64,000 nt of DNA from a virus, in the IMG/VR virus record IMGVR_UViG_3300034170_000089, positions 1 to 64,000 of that record, one strand, 5' to 3'. Position numbers and translations under genes: made by a program. Below, piece by piece: positions 1-8,683 of the stretch. How positions within the stretch are numbered: position 1 is the stretch's first letter; every line of letters begins with the position of its first letter. The notes beneath the pieces are model-generated. The model was not told the DNA's origin. It was given only the letters and a program-made list of their open reading frames with translations, and ran no database searches.

Positions 1-266
1 CCGCCACCGCCGGCATCCCGGTCAACGACCGCTTCGACCTGATGAAGTCGGGCGTGATCAACGTCGTCGTCGAGGAGGCGGTGACGAAGTACGACAAGGC
101 CTTCGTCCGCTTCGCCTCCGGCGCCGGTGGCACCCAGCTCGGCGCGTGGCGCAAGAGCGCGGACACCGCCACCGCGCGTGCGGTGAACGGGGCGTACTTC
201 CTCCGGAGCGGATCCGCTGGCGCGGTCGTCCCCCTCTACTTCAACTTCGCGGTGGCCAACGGGTAG
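1..266 (+). CDS. head cement/decoration protein, 3' part
   Basis: The frame is open from the window edge (first full codon at base 3) to the TAG ending at 266, so the N terminus is missing. The visible part is small and rich in Gly, Ala and Val, with a pattern (ND-RFD-MKSGV-NVVVEEAVT) that I recognise from phage structural cement proteins placed just before a DUF2184-type capsid gene. Such proteins bind the capsid surface as trimers and stabilise it. The position 36 bases before the capsid start supports this. The internal ATG at 42 is unlikely to be the real start because coding continues upstream. Confidence 0.7.
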   Translation, partial: ATAGIPVNDRFDLMKSGVINVVVEEAVTKYDKAFVRFASGAGGTQLGAWRKSADTATARAVNGAYFLRSGSAGAVVPLYFNFAVANG

Positions 267-302
267 CACCTTCCTCACCCAGCGCCCTCGCACAAGGAGA
301 CC

Positions 303-1235
303 GTGATGCCTTCTGGCCTGAACCTCGCTCACTTCGATGCCGCCGAGAACGTGTACATCGAGCGCAAGCTCGAGCACATCAAGTCCAAGATCATCGAGCA
401 GCCGTACCCCGAGTTTCTGGGGCGCCAGCTCATCCCGGTCTCCCACGAGGCTCCCGCCGGAGCGGAGACCATCAAGTACGACATCTACGACAAGGCCGCG
501 CTCGCTCAGCGGATCAGGTCGTACTCCGACAACCTGCCTCGCGCCGACGTGAAGGTCCGCGAGGAGCGCTCGCCGGTCCACGGGTACGGCATCGCCTACG
601 GGTATGCCAACCGCGAGCTCCGGGCGTCGCTGATGGCGAACACCAACCTCGACGCGCGGAAGGCCGCGGCGGCTCGCTTCGGTTTCGAGCTCGCCCTGGA
701 CGTGATCGCGTTCCTGGGGAACAACGAGGGCCTCCTTGGCCTGCTCTCCCTGCCGAACGCCAACGTCTACACCGTGCCGGCCGACGGAACCGGGAGCTCG
801 GCGCTCTGGACCGCCAAGACCCCCGACCAGATCATTCGCGATCTGAACGGCGTGTCGAACAAGGCGGTCGGCCTGACCAACGGAATCGAGATGCCGGACA
901 CCCTCCTGATTCCGATCGACCAGTACAACTACATCGCGTCCACCCCCCGCGCGTCCGTGAGCGACACGACCATCCTGCGCTTCTTCCTGGGCGCGAACCC
1001 GTTCATCAAGTCGGTGGTGCCCGTCTGGCGGTGCAAGGGCGCCGGCTCCGGCGGCACGGACCGGATGGTGGCCTACAAGCGCAACCCGGACAAGCTGACG
1101 CTCGAGATCCCGATGGAGTTCACCCAGCAGCCTCCGCAGCTGCGGAACCTGGCCGTCGAGATCCCGTGCGAAGGCGAGATCGGCGGCGTGATCTGCCCCT
1201 TCCCGATGTCCGTCACCTACGGCGACGGCATCTGA
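303..1235 (+). CDS. major capsid protein (DUF2184-like)
   Basis: A 310-residue protein with the usual length and composition of DUF2184-type major capsid proteins, which adopt the HK97 fold and build the icosahedral shell. An AAGGAGA ribosome site precedes the ATG. The middle of the protein (about residues 160-240) carries the family pattern of a Trp-Thr-Ala-Lys-Thr-Pro segment, a Leu-Leu-Ile-Pro strand and a phase with Asn-Pro-Phe. It lies between a cement protein and connector genes, as expected, and is followed by a strong hairpin that may end or attenuate the transcript. Confidence 0.85.
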   Translation: MMPSGLNLAHFDAAENVYIERKLEHIKSKIIEQPYPEFLGRQLIPVSHEAPAGAETIKYDIYDKAALAQRIRSYSDNLPRADVKVREERSPVHGYGIAYGYANRELRASLMANTNLDARKAAAARFGFELALDVIAFLGNNEGLLGLLSLPNANVYTVPADGTGSSALWTAKTPDQIIRDLNGVSNKAVGLTNGIEMPDTLLIPIDQYNYIASTPRASVSDTTILRFFLGANPFIKSVVPVWRCKGAGSGGTDRMVAYKRNPDKLTLEIPMEFTQQPPQLRNLAVEIPCEGEIGGVICPFPMSVTYGDGI

Positions 1236-1280
1236 CCGAGGTCGCCGGACAGTTACGACCGGCGCGAAGCTAGACAGCAC

Positions 1281-1322
1281 CAGCGAGGCCGCTCCACTCA
1301 ACTCAAGGGGGCGGCCTCGCTG
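1281..1322 (+). terminator. hairpin after the capsid gene
   Basis: Arms 1281-1292 (CAGCGAGGCCGC) and 1311-1322 (GCGGCCTCGCTG) are perfect inverted complements and extend inward by three more pairs including one G-T pair, with a loop of about 12 bases. No T-run follows, so it is either a G+C-rich terminator or an mRNA-stabilising or attenuating structure that lets capsid mRNA be more abundant than downstream mRNA. Confidence 0.6.
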
Positions 1323-1344
1323 AACAACGAAGGAGGATAAAACC

Positions 1345-1761
1345 ATGGCAGATCGTCGCGTCATCCTCGTCGAGAACACCGAGGACCGAGTTCACTGCGT
1401 CGCAGACCTGCAACTCCGCACCTCTCCCGCGATCAAGGCCACCTTCGGCGCCCCGCAGCCCCCGAACGACGCTCTTCTCCCGGGCGTGAACGAGGTCTAC
1501 GAGGACGAGTGGGTCAAGGCCGAGAAGATCCCGATCGTGAAGGGCTACATCGAGACCGGCGTGTTCAAGGTCCGGCGGCAGGCCTCCGACATCACCTCGC
1601 TCTCCCCGAAGGACGCGGTCGAGATCGTGAAGGCCACCGTCGATGAGGGTCTCCTCTCCAAGTGGTTCGAGACCGAGAAGCGGAAGCAGGTGCTCGAGGC
1701 GATCGACGCCCAGCTCGACGCGATCAAGGTCCCCGAGCAGGACAAGGCCACGTCCAAGTAG
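1345..1761 (+). CDS. hypothetical protein in the head-connector module
   Basis: 138 residues, soluble and charged, with a strong AAGGAGGA site upstream of the ATG. I do not recognise a domain. The second half is predicted helical and ends in a Lys-rich helix (roughly residues 95-135). Its position between capsid and the DUF4054-like connector suggests a head or head-completion role, but nothing in the sequence proves it. Confidence 0.75.
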   Translation: MADRRVILVENTEDRVHCVADLQLRTSPAIKATFGAPQPPNDALLPGVNEVYEDEWVKAEKIPIVKGYIETGVFKVRRQASDITSLSPKDAVEIVKATVDEGLLSKWFETEKRKQVLEAIDAQLDAIKVPEQDKATSK

Positions 1762-1779
1762 CACGCGGCCGGAGGCTCC

Positions 1780-2118
1780 ATGGCGGCGGCAGTCAGCGAC
1801 GTTCGGCGGATCGCTTCGGACTTCGATTCGCTCTCCGATAACGTCGTCCAGGGCTACTTGGACGACGCAGCGGGGGAACTGAACGAGGCGGTCTGGGGTG
1901 ACCTATTCCCCCGGGCCGTTGCGCTGCTCGCCTGCCATGAGCTCGCCGCGGCCCGCCCAGACCTCTACCGCGGCAACGCGATCCAGAGCGTGAGGGTGGG
2001 AGAGGTCTCCACCGCCTTCGCGACGCCGCCGATCTCGGGTCGGATGGCCACGTCGAGATTCGGCCTCACCTACCAGCGGCTGCTCGACCGCCTCGGTCTC
2101 ACGCCAGAGGTGGCTTGA
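1780..2118 (+). CDS. DUF4054-like head-tail connector protein
   Basis: 112 residues with the layout of DUF4054 phage proteins: an N-terminal helix with D-x-L-x-V-x2-YLDDA, a central helix (ALLACHELA) and a C-terminal segment ending in a helix that follows a short Ser/Gly-rich turn. The family forms part of the head-to-tail adaptor. Its TGA overlaps the ATG of the next gene (TGATG), giving translational coupling with the following neck protein. Confidence 0.7.
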   Translation: MAAAVSDVRRIASDFDSLSDNVVQGYLDDAAGELNEAVWGDLFPRAVALLACHELAAARPDLYRGNAIQSVRVGEVSTAFATPPISGRMATSRFGLTYQRLLDRLGLTPEVA

Positions 2119-2699
2119 TGGCCGGCCCTCCAGTCCAGGACGTCGATCACGGCTGGGAGGATCTCAAGCAGGTGCTGGAGAACCTCAAGAGCGGAGAAGC
2201 CTACGTGAAGGTCGGCATCCTCGGCGACGAGGCGGCCAAGGTCGCTCCAGAGCACCAGCACGGAGCGGCCGGAGCAGCGGCGGCCGAGCCACTCACGAAC
2301 GTGAAGCTCGCGCTGATCCATGAGTTCGGCGCGCCGGAGGCAGGCATCCCCGAGCGCTCGTTCATCCGCGTCCCCTTCGACCTGGGGCAGTCGGCCAACA
2401 CGGCGAAGCTCTCGAAGCTGGTGAAGAGCGTCTACGGCGGCAAGCTCACCATCCGGAAGGCACTGGAGGTGATGGGCTTCGCGGTGAAGTGGGACATCAA
2501 GAACTTCGTGATCCGCGGCCAGGTTACTCCACCGGACTCGGAAGCGACCATCCGGAAGAAGACCGAGAAGGGCGCGTGGAACAAGGCGTCTAAGGGAAGC
2601 CCCGTCACCCTGATCGACACGAAGGTGATGGTCAACACCGTGGACTTCGCCGTCGTTCTGTCGAGGACCAACCAGTCCAACGCGGACGGTGAAGCGTGA
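2118..2699 (+). CDS. gp10-like tail completion / virion morphogenesis protein
   Basis: 193 residues. The pattern VKVGILG, then HEFGAP, then IPERSF-IRVPF, then a G-x-VTPPDS-ATI-KK segment and LIDT-x-MVNTV is characteristic of HK97 gp10-like or tail completion proteins that sit at the neck. The ATG at 2118 overlaps the upstream stop; a TTG immediately before it is less likely. It lies between connector and neck genes, as expected. Confidence 0.7.
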   Translation: MAGPPVQDVDHGWEDLKQVLENLKSGEAYVKVGILGDEAAKVAPEHQHGAAGAAAAEPLTNVKLALIHEFGAPEAGIPERSFIRVPFDLGQSANTAKLSKLVKSVYGGKLTIRKALEVMGFAVKWDIKNFVIRGQVTPPDSEATIRKKTEKGAWNKASKGSPVTLIDTKVMVNTVDFAVVLSRTNQSNADGEA

Positions 2700-3076
2700 A
2701 CGTCTCCGTCGCGATCGGGCGGCTCGGCGCCCAGGCGTACTCGGTGACTCGGTTCGATCCCGGGTACTACCAGGATGGAAGGTTCATCCAGGGCCCCAAG
2801 ACCACCCTCACCATCCAGGCGCTGATCCAGCCGGCCGGCTCGCACGACGTGATGCGCCTGCCCGAGGGTGTGCGCGACCGGAAGACGATCGCGATCTTCA
2901 CGGCCACGCCGCTGCAGCACGCGAGGGCGAACGATGCGACCTCGGACCGGATCGCCTTCAACGGGGAGACCTTCGAGGTGTCCTCCATCGACGAGTGGGA
3001 CGACATCGGCGGCTACAACAAGGTCCTCGCGAGCAAGGTCCAGGATCTCTCGGACGGATCGCCTTCGCTGGAGTGA
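2696..3076 (+). CDS. phage head-closure/neck protein
   Basis: 126 residues beginning at GTG that overlaps the previous TGA (GTGA). Mostly beta-strand in appearance, with an RVTRF/YY-D-G-RF start and an F-V-SSIDEWDDIGGY segment near residue 95 that resembles small head-completion or stopper proteins of tailed phages. The function is assigned mainly from position between the gp10-like protein and the neck terminator protein. Confidence 0.6.
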   Translation: MNVSVAIGRLGAQAYSVTRFDPGYYQDGRFIQGPKTTLTIQALIQPAGSHDVMRLPEGVRDRKTIAIFTATPLQHARANDATSDRIAFNGETFEVSSIDEWDDIGGYNKVLASKVQDLSDGSPSLE

Positions 3077-3082
3077 GCGCCG

Positions 3083-3607
3083 ATGACCTTTTCCTGGCCG
3101 GCCGCGGAAGACGCCTTGATCGCCTGGCTCGAGGTGGCCGTTGGCGGCGGCAAGGCCATCTGGGCGGACCAGGGCGGCTCCCAGCCGCTCATGCCCTATG
3201 CGACCGCCAAGATCATGGCCACGAAGAGCATCGCCGACAGGCCGGAGCGGATTCGCTCCTTCGAGCCCACCGCGCCGGCGGGGCTCGAGGTGCAGGAGAC
3301 GATCGTCGAGCGGTCCATCGTGACGGTCACCTGCCAGGTCTTCTCGGCGGTGACCACGGGCGCCGGAACCGCGCGCGAGTACCTGCGGGAGGCGAAGAAG
3401 TCGCTCTTCCTTCCGACCCAAAGGGCAGCGCTCGCAGCGGCCGGTTTGGCCGTCGTCGATGCCGGTGATACGCAGGACTTGTCGGCGCTTCTGGAGACGA
3501 CCTGGCAGTCGAGGGCGGCAATGGACGTGCGATTCAGCATCGTGGACACCGCCTCCGAGGGTACCGGGTATATCGCAGGAGCGAACCTTTCTGGGTCCGC
3601 AACGTAG
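3083..3607 (+). CDS. phage neck terminator protein (gp12-like)
   Basis: 174 residues with the size and position of the LIC_12616/gp12-like neck terminator family, directly before the sheath gene. These proteins cap the tail tube and sheath at the neck. Features seen: an N-terminal helix, a V-W-ADQ-G-S-P--PYA strand pattern near residues 25-45, and a C-terminal strand with DVRFSI that fits the family. Confidence 0.65.
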   Translation: MTFSWPAAEDALIAWLEVAVGGGKAIWADQGGSQPLMPYATAKIMATKSIADRPERIRSFEPTAPAGLEVQETIVERSIVTVTCQVFSAVTTGAGTAREYLREAKKSLFLPTQRAALAAAGLAVVDAGDTQDLSALLETTWQSRAAMDVRFSIVDTASEGTGYIAGANLSGSAT

Positions 3608-3616
3608 GAGGACGCC

Positions 3617-5098
3617 TTGCCACTGAGTGATATCTGGACCGTCAACGTCACCACCAGCGCTCCGGGCGCTTCGGCTCCCGGCTTCGGCAAGGCGATGATC
3701 CTCGGCGCCTACGGGAAGACCTGGCCCGAGCGGACGCGCGAGTACGCCGACATCACGGCCGTCGGCCAGGACTTCCTGACCACGGATCCGGAGTACCTCG
3801 AGGCTCAGCGCCTGTTCAGCCAGACGCCTCGTCCACCCAAGGTCACAATCGGACGCGGCACGCTTCCGCCGACCCAGCGGTGGGCCATCACGCCGACTGC
3901 GGCCAATAACGCCGTCTACAGCGTCCGGGTGGGCGACAAGACCGCGTCCTTCACGTCGGACGGCTCCGCTACCGTGGCCGAGATCACCAGCGGGCTCGGT
4001 CTGGCCATCCTCGCGTTGATGCCGGCCTGGGCCACCAGCCACGCCTACGCCATAGCCGACCGGGCAGTGAACGGCGGCTTGCTCTATGAGTGCATCACGG
4101 CAGGCACCAGCGCCGGGAGCGGAGGCCCGAGCGGCACGACGGCCAACATCACGGACGGCACCGCTCACTGGAAGTACGTCGGCGCAGCGGTGACCGTTAG
4201 CGACCAGAGCACCTTCGCCCGCGTGACCGTGACCAACCCGGGCGCCTGGATCGCGCTCCAGGTCGCGGACGTGAACCTGCTCTCGATCGCCCAGGACCAC
4301 GCGAACCCGGGGCTCTCGACCGACCTCGACGCGATCAGGCTGCAGAACGACACCTGGTATGAGCTGCTCTACCCCTGGAACTCCAGCGCGTGCGTGCTCG
4401 CCAACGCGGCCTGGGTCGAGGCGGCCGGCAAGACCTATGCGGCCCAGGTCCAGGACACGGCCGTTGCGGCGACCGTGGTGGCCGGTGCCACTGACGTCGC
4501 CGCCGCGCTCAAGACGGCCGGATATCTGCGCACCCACGCCTGGTACCACCCGGCGACCGACGCCTTCCTCGACGCGGGGATCTGCGGGGTGTGCCTCCCC
4601 TTCAACCCGGGCACCGAGACCTGGAAGTTCAAGCGGCCGGCCGGCGTGCCGGTCGTCCAGCTCACCTCGACGCAGAAGGCGAACCTCGACGCCAAGAACT
4701 GCAACTACTACTACGACGCGGGCGGCGTGAGCATCACGGGCGAGGGCAAGGTCGCGTCCGGCGAGTGGATCGACGTGGTCCGCGGCCGTGACGCGGTCGC
4801 TGCGTCGCTCCAGGTGGCCCTGGTCAACGCCGTGTCGGACACGTCGATCGGCAAGCTGCCCTTCACGGCCGAGGGGCTCCAGGTACTCGAGGGGGCGGTC
4901 TTGACCGTCCTCCGCGGCTTCGAGAACCCGAAGGGCGCGGCGCTCTTCCAGACCGGCTCGTCGGTCGTCGTCACGCCGAAGATCGAGAACGTCTCCGCCG
5001 ATGACCGCAAGAACCGCGTGGTCAACGGCATCACCTGGTCCGCGAAGTTCCAGAGCGCGATTCACTCTGGGACGCTCAGCGGCACCGTCGGATACTGA
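3617..5098 (+). CDS. contractile tail sheath protein (DUF3383-like)
   Basis: 493 residues starting at TTG, chosen because a TAGGAGG site sits six bases upstream and no ATG fits. Length and position before the tube gene match DUF3383-family sheath proteins, which polymerise around the tube and contract. The C-terminal third (VVQLTSTQK--LD-KNCNYY then G--ASGEWIDVVRG) is typical of the family. A module of about 55 residues (about 133-190, A-W-A-T-S-H-A-Y to HWKYVG) looks like a carbohydrate-binding insertion and has a close copy in the baseplate J-like protein. Confidence 0.85.
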   Translation: MPLSDIWTVNVTTSAPGASAPGFGKAMILGAYGKTWPERTREYADITAVGQDFLTTDPEYLEAQRLFSQTPRPPKVTIGRGTLPPTQRWAITPTAANNAVYSVRVGDKTASFTSDGSATVAEITSGLGLAILALMPAWATSHAYAIADRAVNGGLLYECITAGTSAGSGGPSGTTANITDGTAHWKYVGAAVTVSDQSTFARVTVTNPGAWIALQVADVNLLSIAQDHANPGLSTDLDAIRLQNDTWYELLYPWNSSACVLANAAWVEAAGKTYAAQVQDTAVAATVVAGATDVAAALKTAGYLRTHAWYHPATDAFLDAGICGVCLPFNPGTETWKFKRPAGVPVVQLTSTQKANLDAKNCNYYYDAGGVSITGEGKVASGEWIDVVRGRDAVAASLQVALVNAVSDTSIGKLPFTAEGLQVLEGAVLTVLRGFENPKGAALFQTGSSVVVTPKIENVSADDRKNRVVNGITWSAKFQSAIHSGTLSGTVGY

Positions 5099-5112
5099 TC
5101 CGGAGGAACCGA

Positions 5113-5547
5113 ATGAGCGGCGTTCAGAACTTCGACCCAGGACTCATCATCACGACGATCGGGGCGTACCCGGTGACCGACGGTTACGCGCCCGGAACCT
5201 TCGTGAAGGCGGCCCGCACCAAGCCGACCTTTACCCCCCAGGTCGGCTCGCAAGGAACCGTGGCCCGCGTTCGATCGCGCGACAAGACGGGCACGATCGA
5301 GATCACGGTCATGCGGACCGCGGCGGTGAACGACTACCTGACTGCCCTGGCCGCGCGGGACGAGGACTTCGGTACCGGGATCGTTCCGATCACCATCAGG
5401 GACCTCAACGGCAAGACGAAGGTCTTCGGCGCCGAGTGCTGGCTCCAGAAACAGGCCGACGTCGAAGAGGCCAACGAGCCGAAGGAGCGCACCTGGACCT
5501 TCGACGTCGCCTCGCTCGAGATGAACGTCGGCGGGAACGCGAGCTAG
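5113..5547 (+). CDS. tail tube protein (DUF3277-like)
   Basis: 144 residues with a CGGAGGA site before the ATG. Size, position after the sheath and the sequence pattern (FDP-LI-TTIGAY-VTDGY-PGTFV, later RD--GTIEITVM and W-FDV) fit DUF3277 tube proteins, which form the inner hexameric tube of the contractile tail. Stoichiometric expression with the sheath is implied by adjacency. Confidence 0.8.
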   Translation: MSGVQNFDPGLIITTIGAYPVTDGYAPGTFVKAARTKPTFTPQVGSQGTVARVRSRDKTGTIEITVMRTAAVNDYLTALAARDEDFGTGIVPITIRDLNGKTKVFGAECWLQKQADVEEANEPKERTWTFDVASLEMNVGGNAS

Positions 5548-5550
5548 CCC

Positions 5551-6042
5551 ATGCCCATCGAGACCAAGACCGTCGAGATCGGCGAGTACACCTACCAGAT
5601 CCCCCAGCTCCCCGCGATGAGGGGACTCAAGATGCTCAACCGGCTCGGCAGGCTGTTTGGGCCGGCGCTGGCGGACCTGTTCGGGAGCGCGGACGAGGTC
5701 GAGTCGATCGCGGACCTCGACGTTCGGTTCATCGGCCCAGCAGCGCGAGACGTGTTCGAGCGGCTCACCGAAGCGGAGATGGAGTCGATCACGCGGGATC
5801 TGCTCGCCGGGACGCTCGTGACGATCGGCCCGAAGACGGCGCCGGTCATGCCGATCTTCGACGACCACTTCGCAGGGAAGTACCAGGACGTCTTCCAGTT
5901 GCTCGGCGCCGCGATCAAGGGGAACTTCGGCGGTTTTTTCGAAGGCCTCGCCGCGAGGCTTGTCGGAATAGCGGCCCAACGGTCGCATACCGCGGAGTCG
6001 AGCACCTCTCCGACGTCTGGCCAGCCTACCGTCTCCTCCTGA
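5551..6042 (+). CDS. tail assembly chaperone, unshifted product
   Basis: 163 residues. This is the short form of the tail assembly chaperone that precedes the tape measure in almost all long-tailed phages. It starts with strands (ETKTVEIGEYTYQIPQLP) and is then helical. A slippery T TTT TTC lies at 5934-5940 in codon register, and most ribosomes continue in frame past it to the stop at 6040-6042. Residues after about 140 (Ser/Thr-rich) look like low-constraint read-through tail, consistent with coding pressure moving to the other frame there. Confidence 0.8.
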   Translation: MPIETKTVEIGEYTYQIPQLPAMRGLKMLNRLGRLFGPALADLFGSADEVESIADLDVRFIGPAARDVFERLTEAEMESITRDLLAGTLVTIGPKTAPVMPIFDDHFAGKYQDVFQLLGAAIKGNFGGFFEGLAARLVGIAAQRSHTAESSTSPTSGQPTVSS

Positions 6043-6179
6043 CCGGGAAGGCAACGCTCCTGGAGCTCAACACGCTCCTGTCGATCGACGACGTAATGGA
6101 CGCGCTCGACGCAATCGACGCGCACGCGGAGGCAGAGCAGGAGCTTAGGGCGATCCTGGACGCGAAGAACAGGGGTTGA
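5551..6179 (+). CDS. tail assembly chaperone, -1 frameshift product
   Basis: If the ribosome slips one base back at T TTT TTC (5934-5940), translation continues from 5940 in the other frame to the TGA at 6177-6179, giving about 209 residues. The extension is well-formed protein (DVWPAYRLLLTGKATLLELN, then a helical acidic end), and it ends four bases before the tape measure start. This is the G/GT arrangement known from lambda and from contractile-tailed phages; the ratio of the two products matters for tail assembly. Confidence 0.75.
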
Positions 6180-6182
6180 TCG

Positions 6183-7742
6183 ATGGTGGTTCGCGAATTA
6201 TTCGCCAAGCTCGGGTTCATCGTCGACGACGCCTCGCTCGCCAAGGCGAACGGGGCGATGGGCGGCGTCAAGAAGGTACTCGGCGGCATCGCCGTAGCCT
6301 TCGCGGCCGGCGCCATCGTCAAGGGCCTCAAGCACATCGTCGACGAGACGGCCGCCGCAGCGCGCGAGTCGAGCAAGGCGGCACAGCGAGTGGGGATGAA
6401 CCGCGTCGCCTACGAGGAACTGGCGCACGCGGCCGATGAGACAGGGACCCCGATCGAGTCGATGCAGACCGGGCTCAAGTTCCTGAACCGCAGCCTCTAC
6501 GCGGCCTCCACCGGGAACCACCAGCTCTCCTACGCCTTCCAGAAGCTCGGGGTGGCGACGCGGGACGGCTCCGGGAAGCTGCGCAGCGCCGATGCCGTGC
6601 TGATGGACCTGGCCGATAGCTTCAAGGGCATGCGGCAGGACGATCCGCGGAAGATCGCCCTGTCGATGCAGCTCCTCGGCCGCTCCGGCAACGAGCTCGT
6701 CCCGATGCTCTCGAAGGGGAGCGAGGGCCTCCGGGAGCTCCGGAAGGAGGCGCACGAGCTCGGCCTGGTGTTCTCCGATGAGGACGTCGCGGCGGCCAAG
6801 GCGTACGGCCTCGCGAACCGCCAGCTCGACGCGACGCTGGAGGGGCTCAAGCGGCGCATCGGGGTGGCGCTACTGCCGCTCGCCACAAAAATGAAGCTCG
6901 CGATCCTCGACTGGGTGAAGGCGAACCGGGAGATGATCAAGCAGGGCGTGATCGCGTTCGCCACTTCTTTCGCATCGGCGCTGCGCTACCTGTGGAACGC
7001 GGCGGAGCCGGTCGTCACGCTCATTCGGTCGATCGTAGGCGGGATCATCGACTTCGTGCGCAGCAGCCAGGAGGCGAAGGTAGCCGCCGTCGTGGTCGGC
7101 GGCGCGCTCTTCGTAATGTTCAACGCCCCGCTCGCTGCCGGCCTGCTCCTGCTCGGTCTCATCGAGGAGATCTGGGGCTGGGTCACCGGGAAGCGGAAGA
7201 CCCTGCTCGAGGACGCCTTTGGGTCATGGTCGGACCTACAGGCCAAGTTCAAGGACAACCTGATCGTTCAGACGATCGAGGGCTGGCGCATCGCACTCGG
7301 CAACATCAGGGACACCATCAGGCAAATCAAGGCAGAGCTCGGGATCGGCGGCAGCAGCGGCGCGGAGAAGATGTCCGCGGACGCGGGGTCGATGCGGAAG
7401 GCCTACGAGGCCGCAGGGGCGACCGGCTTCGACACGCAATGGCAGCTCGCAAAGGATCCCCGGTTCACGGAGCTCACCCGGTCCGGAGACTTCTCCGCCA
7501 TCGCCAGAGAGTACGGATCTAGCGGACCGCGCGCGGTCTCGCCCATGCTGGTGGGTGGCAGTTCGGAGGCACCGATGCCTTCCGGAGGCTTCAACTTCTC
7601 CGGCTCCATCAACGTCCCCGTGACCGTCAACGGCAGCATGAGCAAGGCGGACGGGGACCAGCTCGCGAAGACGGTTGCGTCTCACGTGAAGGACGCGCTC
7701 TCGGCCGAGTACAGCACCGCGCACGCGGCGGTAGCCCGGTGA
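6183..7742 (+). CDS. tail tape measure protein
   Basis: 519 residues. Helical N-terminal part with glycine-rich segment (about residues 24-45), a middle region similar to phage tail tape measure families (residues 70-200, with GMN-x-x-YEELAHAADE and an LLGRSGNELVPML motif), a hydrophobic stretch at about 300-334, and a Gly/Ser-rich C terminus. It runs inside the tube and sets tail length. By length it predicts a short contractile tail of roughly 75-80 nm under the usual 1.5 angstrom per residue rule (inference). Confidence 0.85.
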   Translation: MVVRELFAKLGFIVDDASLAKANGAMGGVKKVLGGIAVAFAAGAIVKGLKHIVDETAAAARESSKAAQRVGMNRVAYEELAHAADETGTPIESMQTGLKFLNRSLYAASTGNHQLSYAFQKLGVATRDGSGKLRSADAVLMDLADSFKGMRQDDPRKIALSMQLLGRSGNELVPMLSKGSEGLRELRKEAHELGLVFSDEDVAAAKAYGLANRQLDATLEGLKRRIGVALLPLATKMKLAILDWVKANREMIKQGVIAFATSFASALRYLWNAAEPVVTLIRSIVGGIIDFVRSSQEAKVAAVVVGGALFVMFNAPLAAGLLLLGLIEEIWGWVTGKRKTLLEDAFGSWSDLQAKFKDNLIVQTIEGWRIALGNIRDTIRQIKAELGIGGSSGAEKMSADAGSMRKAYEAAGATGFDTQWQLAKDPRFTELTRSGDFSAIAREYGSSGPRAVSPMLVGGSSEAPMPSGGFNFSGSINVPVTVNGSMSKADGDQLAKTVASHVKDALSAEYSTAHAAVAR

Positions 7743-8359
7743 GCGTCGTCATCTACTACACGCTGCCGGGCGCGAGCATGGAGTCGATCACGCTCGACGT
7801 GGCGGTGGTGGAGCAGCACTCCAGCCGAGGGGAGATCACCGACTACCCCGTGGAGACGGGGAGCGACGTCTCGGACCACAAGCGCGTGATGCCGGATCGG
7901 CTTCACCTTGAAGGCGTCGTCTCGAACACTCCGCTGCCGTCCCAGGTCGGGAGCACGCTGGAGCAGTTCCAGGCAGACATGGAGAACGGCGTCTACCTCT
8001 TCCGCGGGCCGAGCGCCTACGTGGACCTGCTCGCGATCCACCGGGCCGGGATAGCGGTGACCATCACCACGGAGCTGCGAAACTACGAGCGCATGCAGCT
8101 CGAGAGCCTCGAGGTGCCGACGAGCGCCGAGGTCGGCGACAGCGTCCGCTTCACGGCCGACTTCAAGCAGATCGCGACCGTCGATTCCCAGACCGTGAAA
8201 GTGACGCGGACCTTCAAGCCGCCCAAGACGTCCAAGGGCGACCAGCCAAAGAAGAAGGCCGACGCCAGCCAAGAGGCCCCCAACTCGATGTTCCGGGCAT
8301 CGGACAAGGCCGCGCTGAACGGCGCCATCTCCAAGGCGTTCTCCGGGGGCGGATCGTGA
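7739..8359 (+). CDS. Dit-like baseplate protein
   Basis: 206 residues beginning with GTG overlapping the tape measure stop. The N-terminal half carries the pattern V-E-HS-RGEITDYPVETG-DVSDH-R-MPDRL-LEGV--NTPL, which I recognise from the Dit-like N-terminal domain of contractile phage baseplate proteins. The C-terminal tail is Lys- and Ala-rich and probably disordered. It is the first of a block of baseplate genes and probably sits at the tube-baseplate interface. Confidence 0.7.
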   Translation: MSVVIYYTLPGASMESITLDVAVVEQHSSRGEITDYPVETGSDVSDHKRVMPDRLHLEGVVSNTPLPSQVGSTLEQFQADMENGVYLFRGPSAYVDLLAIHRAGIAVTITTELRNYERMQLESLEVPTSAEVGDSVRFTADFKQIATVDSQTVKVTRTFKPPKTSKGDQPKKKADASQEAPNSMFRASDKAALNGAISKAFSGGGS

Positions 8360-8682
8360 GTATCTACGTCCTGCCGGCCGTCTCCGGCGTGAAGCACTAC
8401 GACTTCTCGACGGATCTCGAGGGGTCCGTCTACACGTTCGAGATCTACTGGAACGAGCGGGCCGAGGCGTGGTTTCTCTCGGTCTCGGACGCCAGCGGCA
8501 ACGCGATCGTGAGCGGACGGAAGGTGGTGCTCGGGGCTCCTCTCCTGGGGCGCGCCGTCCTTTCGTCGGGTCCGCCGGGCCGGCTCATCGCCGTCGATAT
8601 GTCGAAAGAGGACCGCGAGCCCGGCCTGAACGACCTCGGCGACCGGGTTCAGCTCGTATACTTCGAGTCAACGGAGCCGTGA
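8356..8682 (+). CDS. baseplate plug protein (Pam3 gp18-like)
   Basis: 108 residues, GTG start overlapping the previous stop. All-beta in appearance, with Y-FST-LEG--YTFEIYWNERAEAWFLSV near the N terminus and LVYFES at the end. This matches the small baseplate plug domain described for cyanophage Pam3 gp18 that lies between the Dit-like and hub genes. The position here is the same. Confidence 0.6.
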   Translation: MSIYVLPAVSGVKHYDFSTDLEGSVYTFEIYWNERAEAWFLSVSDASGNAIVSGRKVVLGAPLLGRAVLSSGPPGRLIAVDMSKEDREPGLNDLGDRVQLVYFESTEP

Positions 8683-8683
8683 G

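Noticed and set aside
2745-2770. TGG-TTCGATCCC-like sequence resembling a tRNA T-arm at about 2750-2762
   Set aside because: It lies inside the neck gene and has no matching acceptor, D-arm or anticodon structure around it.
2432-5065. Very long open frame on the minus strand opposite sheath and tube genes (877 codons)
   Set aside because: The opposite strand carries recognisable sheath, tube and neck proteins. High G+C genomes produce long shadow frames, and the product is Arg/Gly/Ala-rich with no domain.
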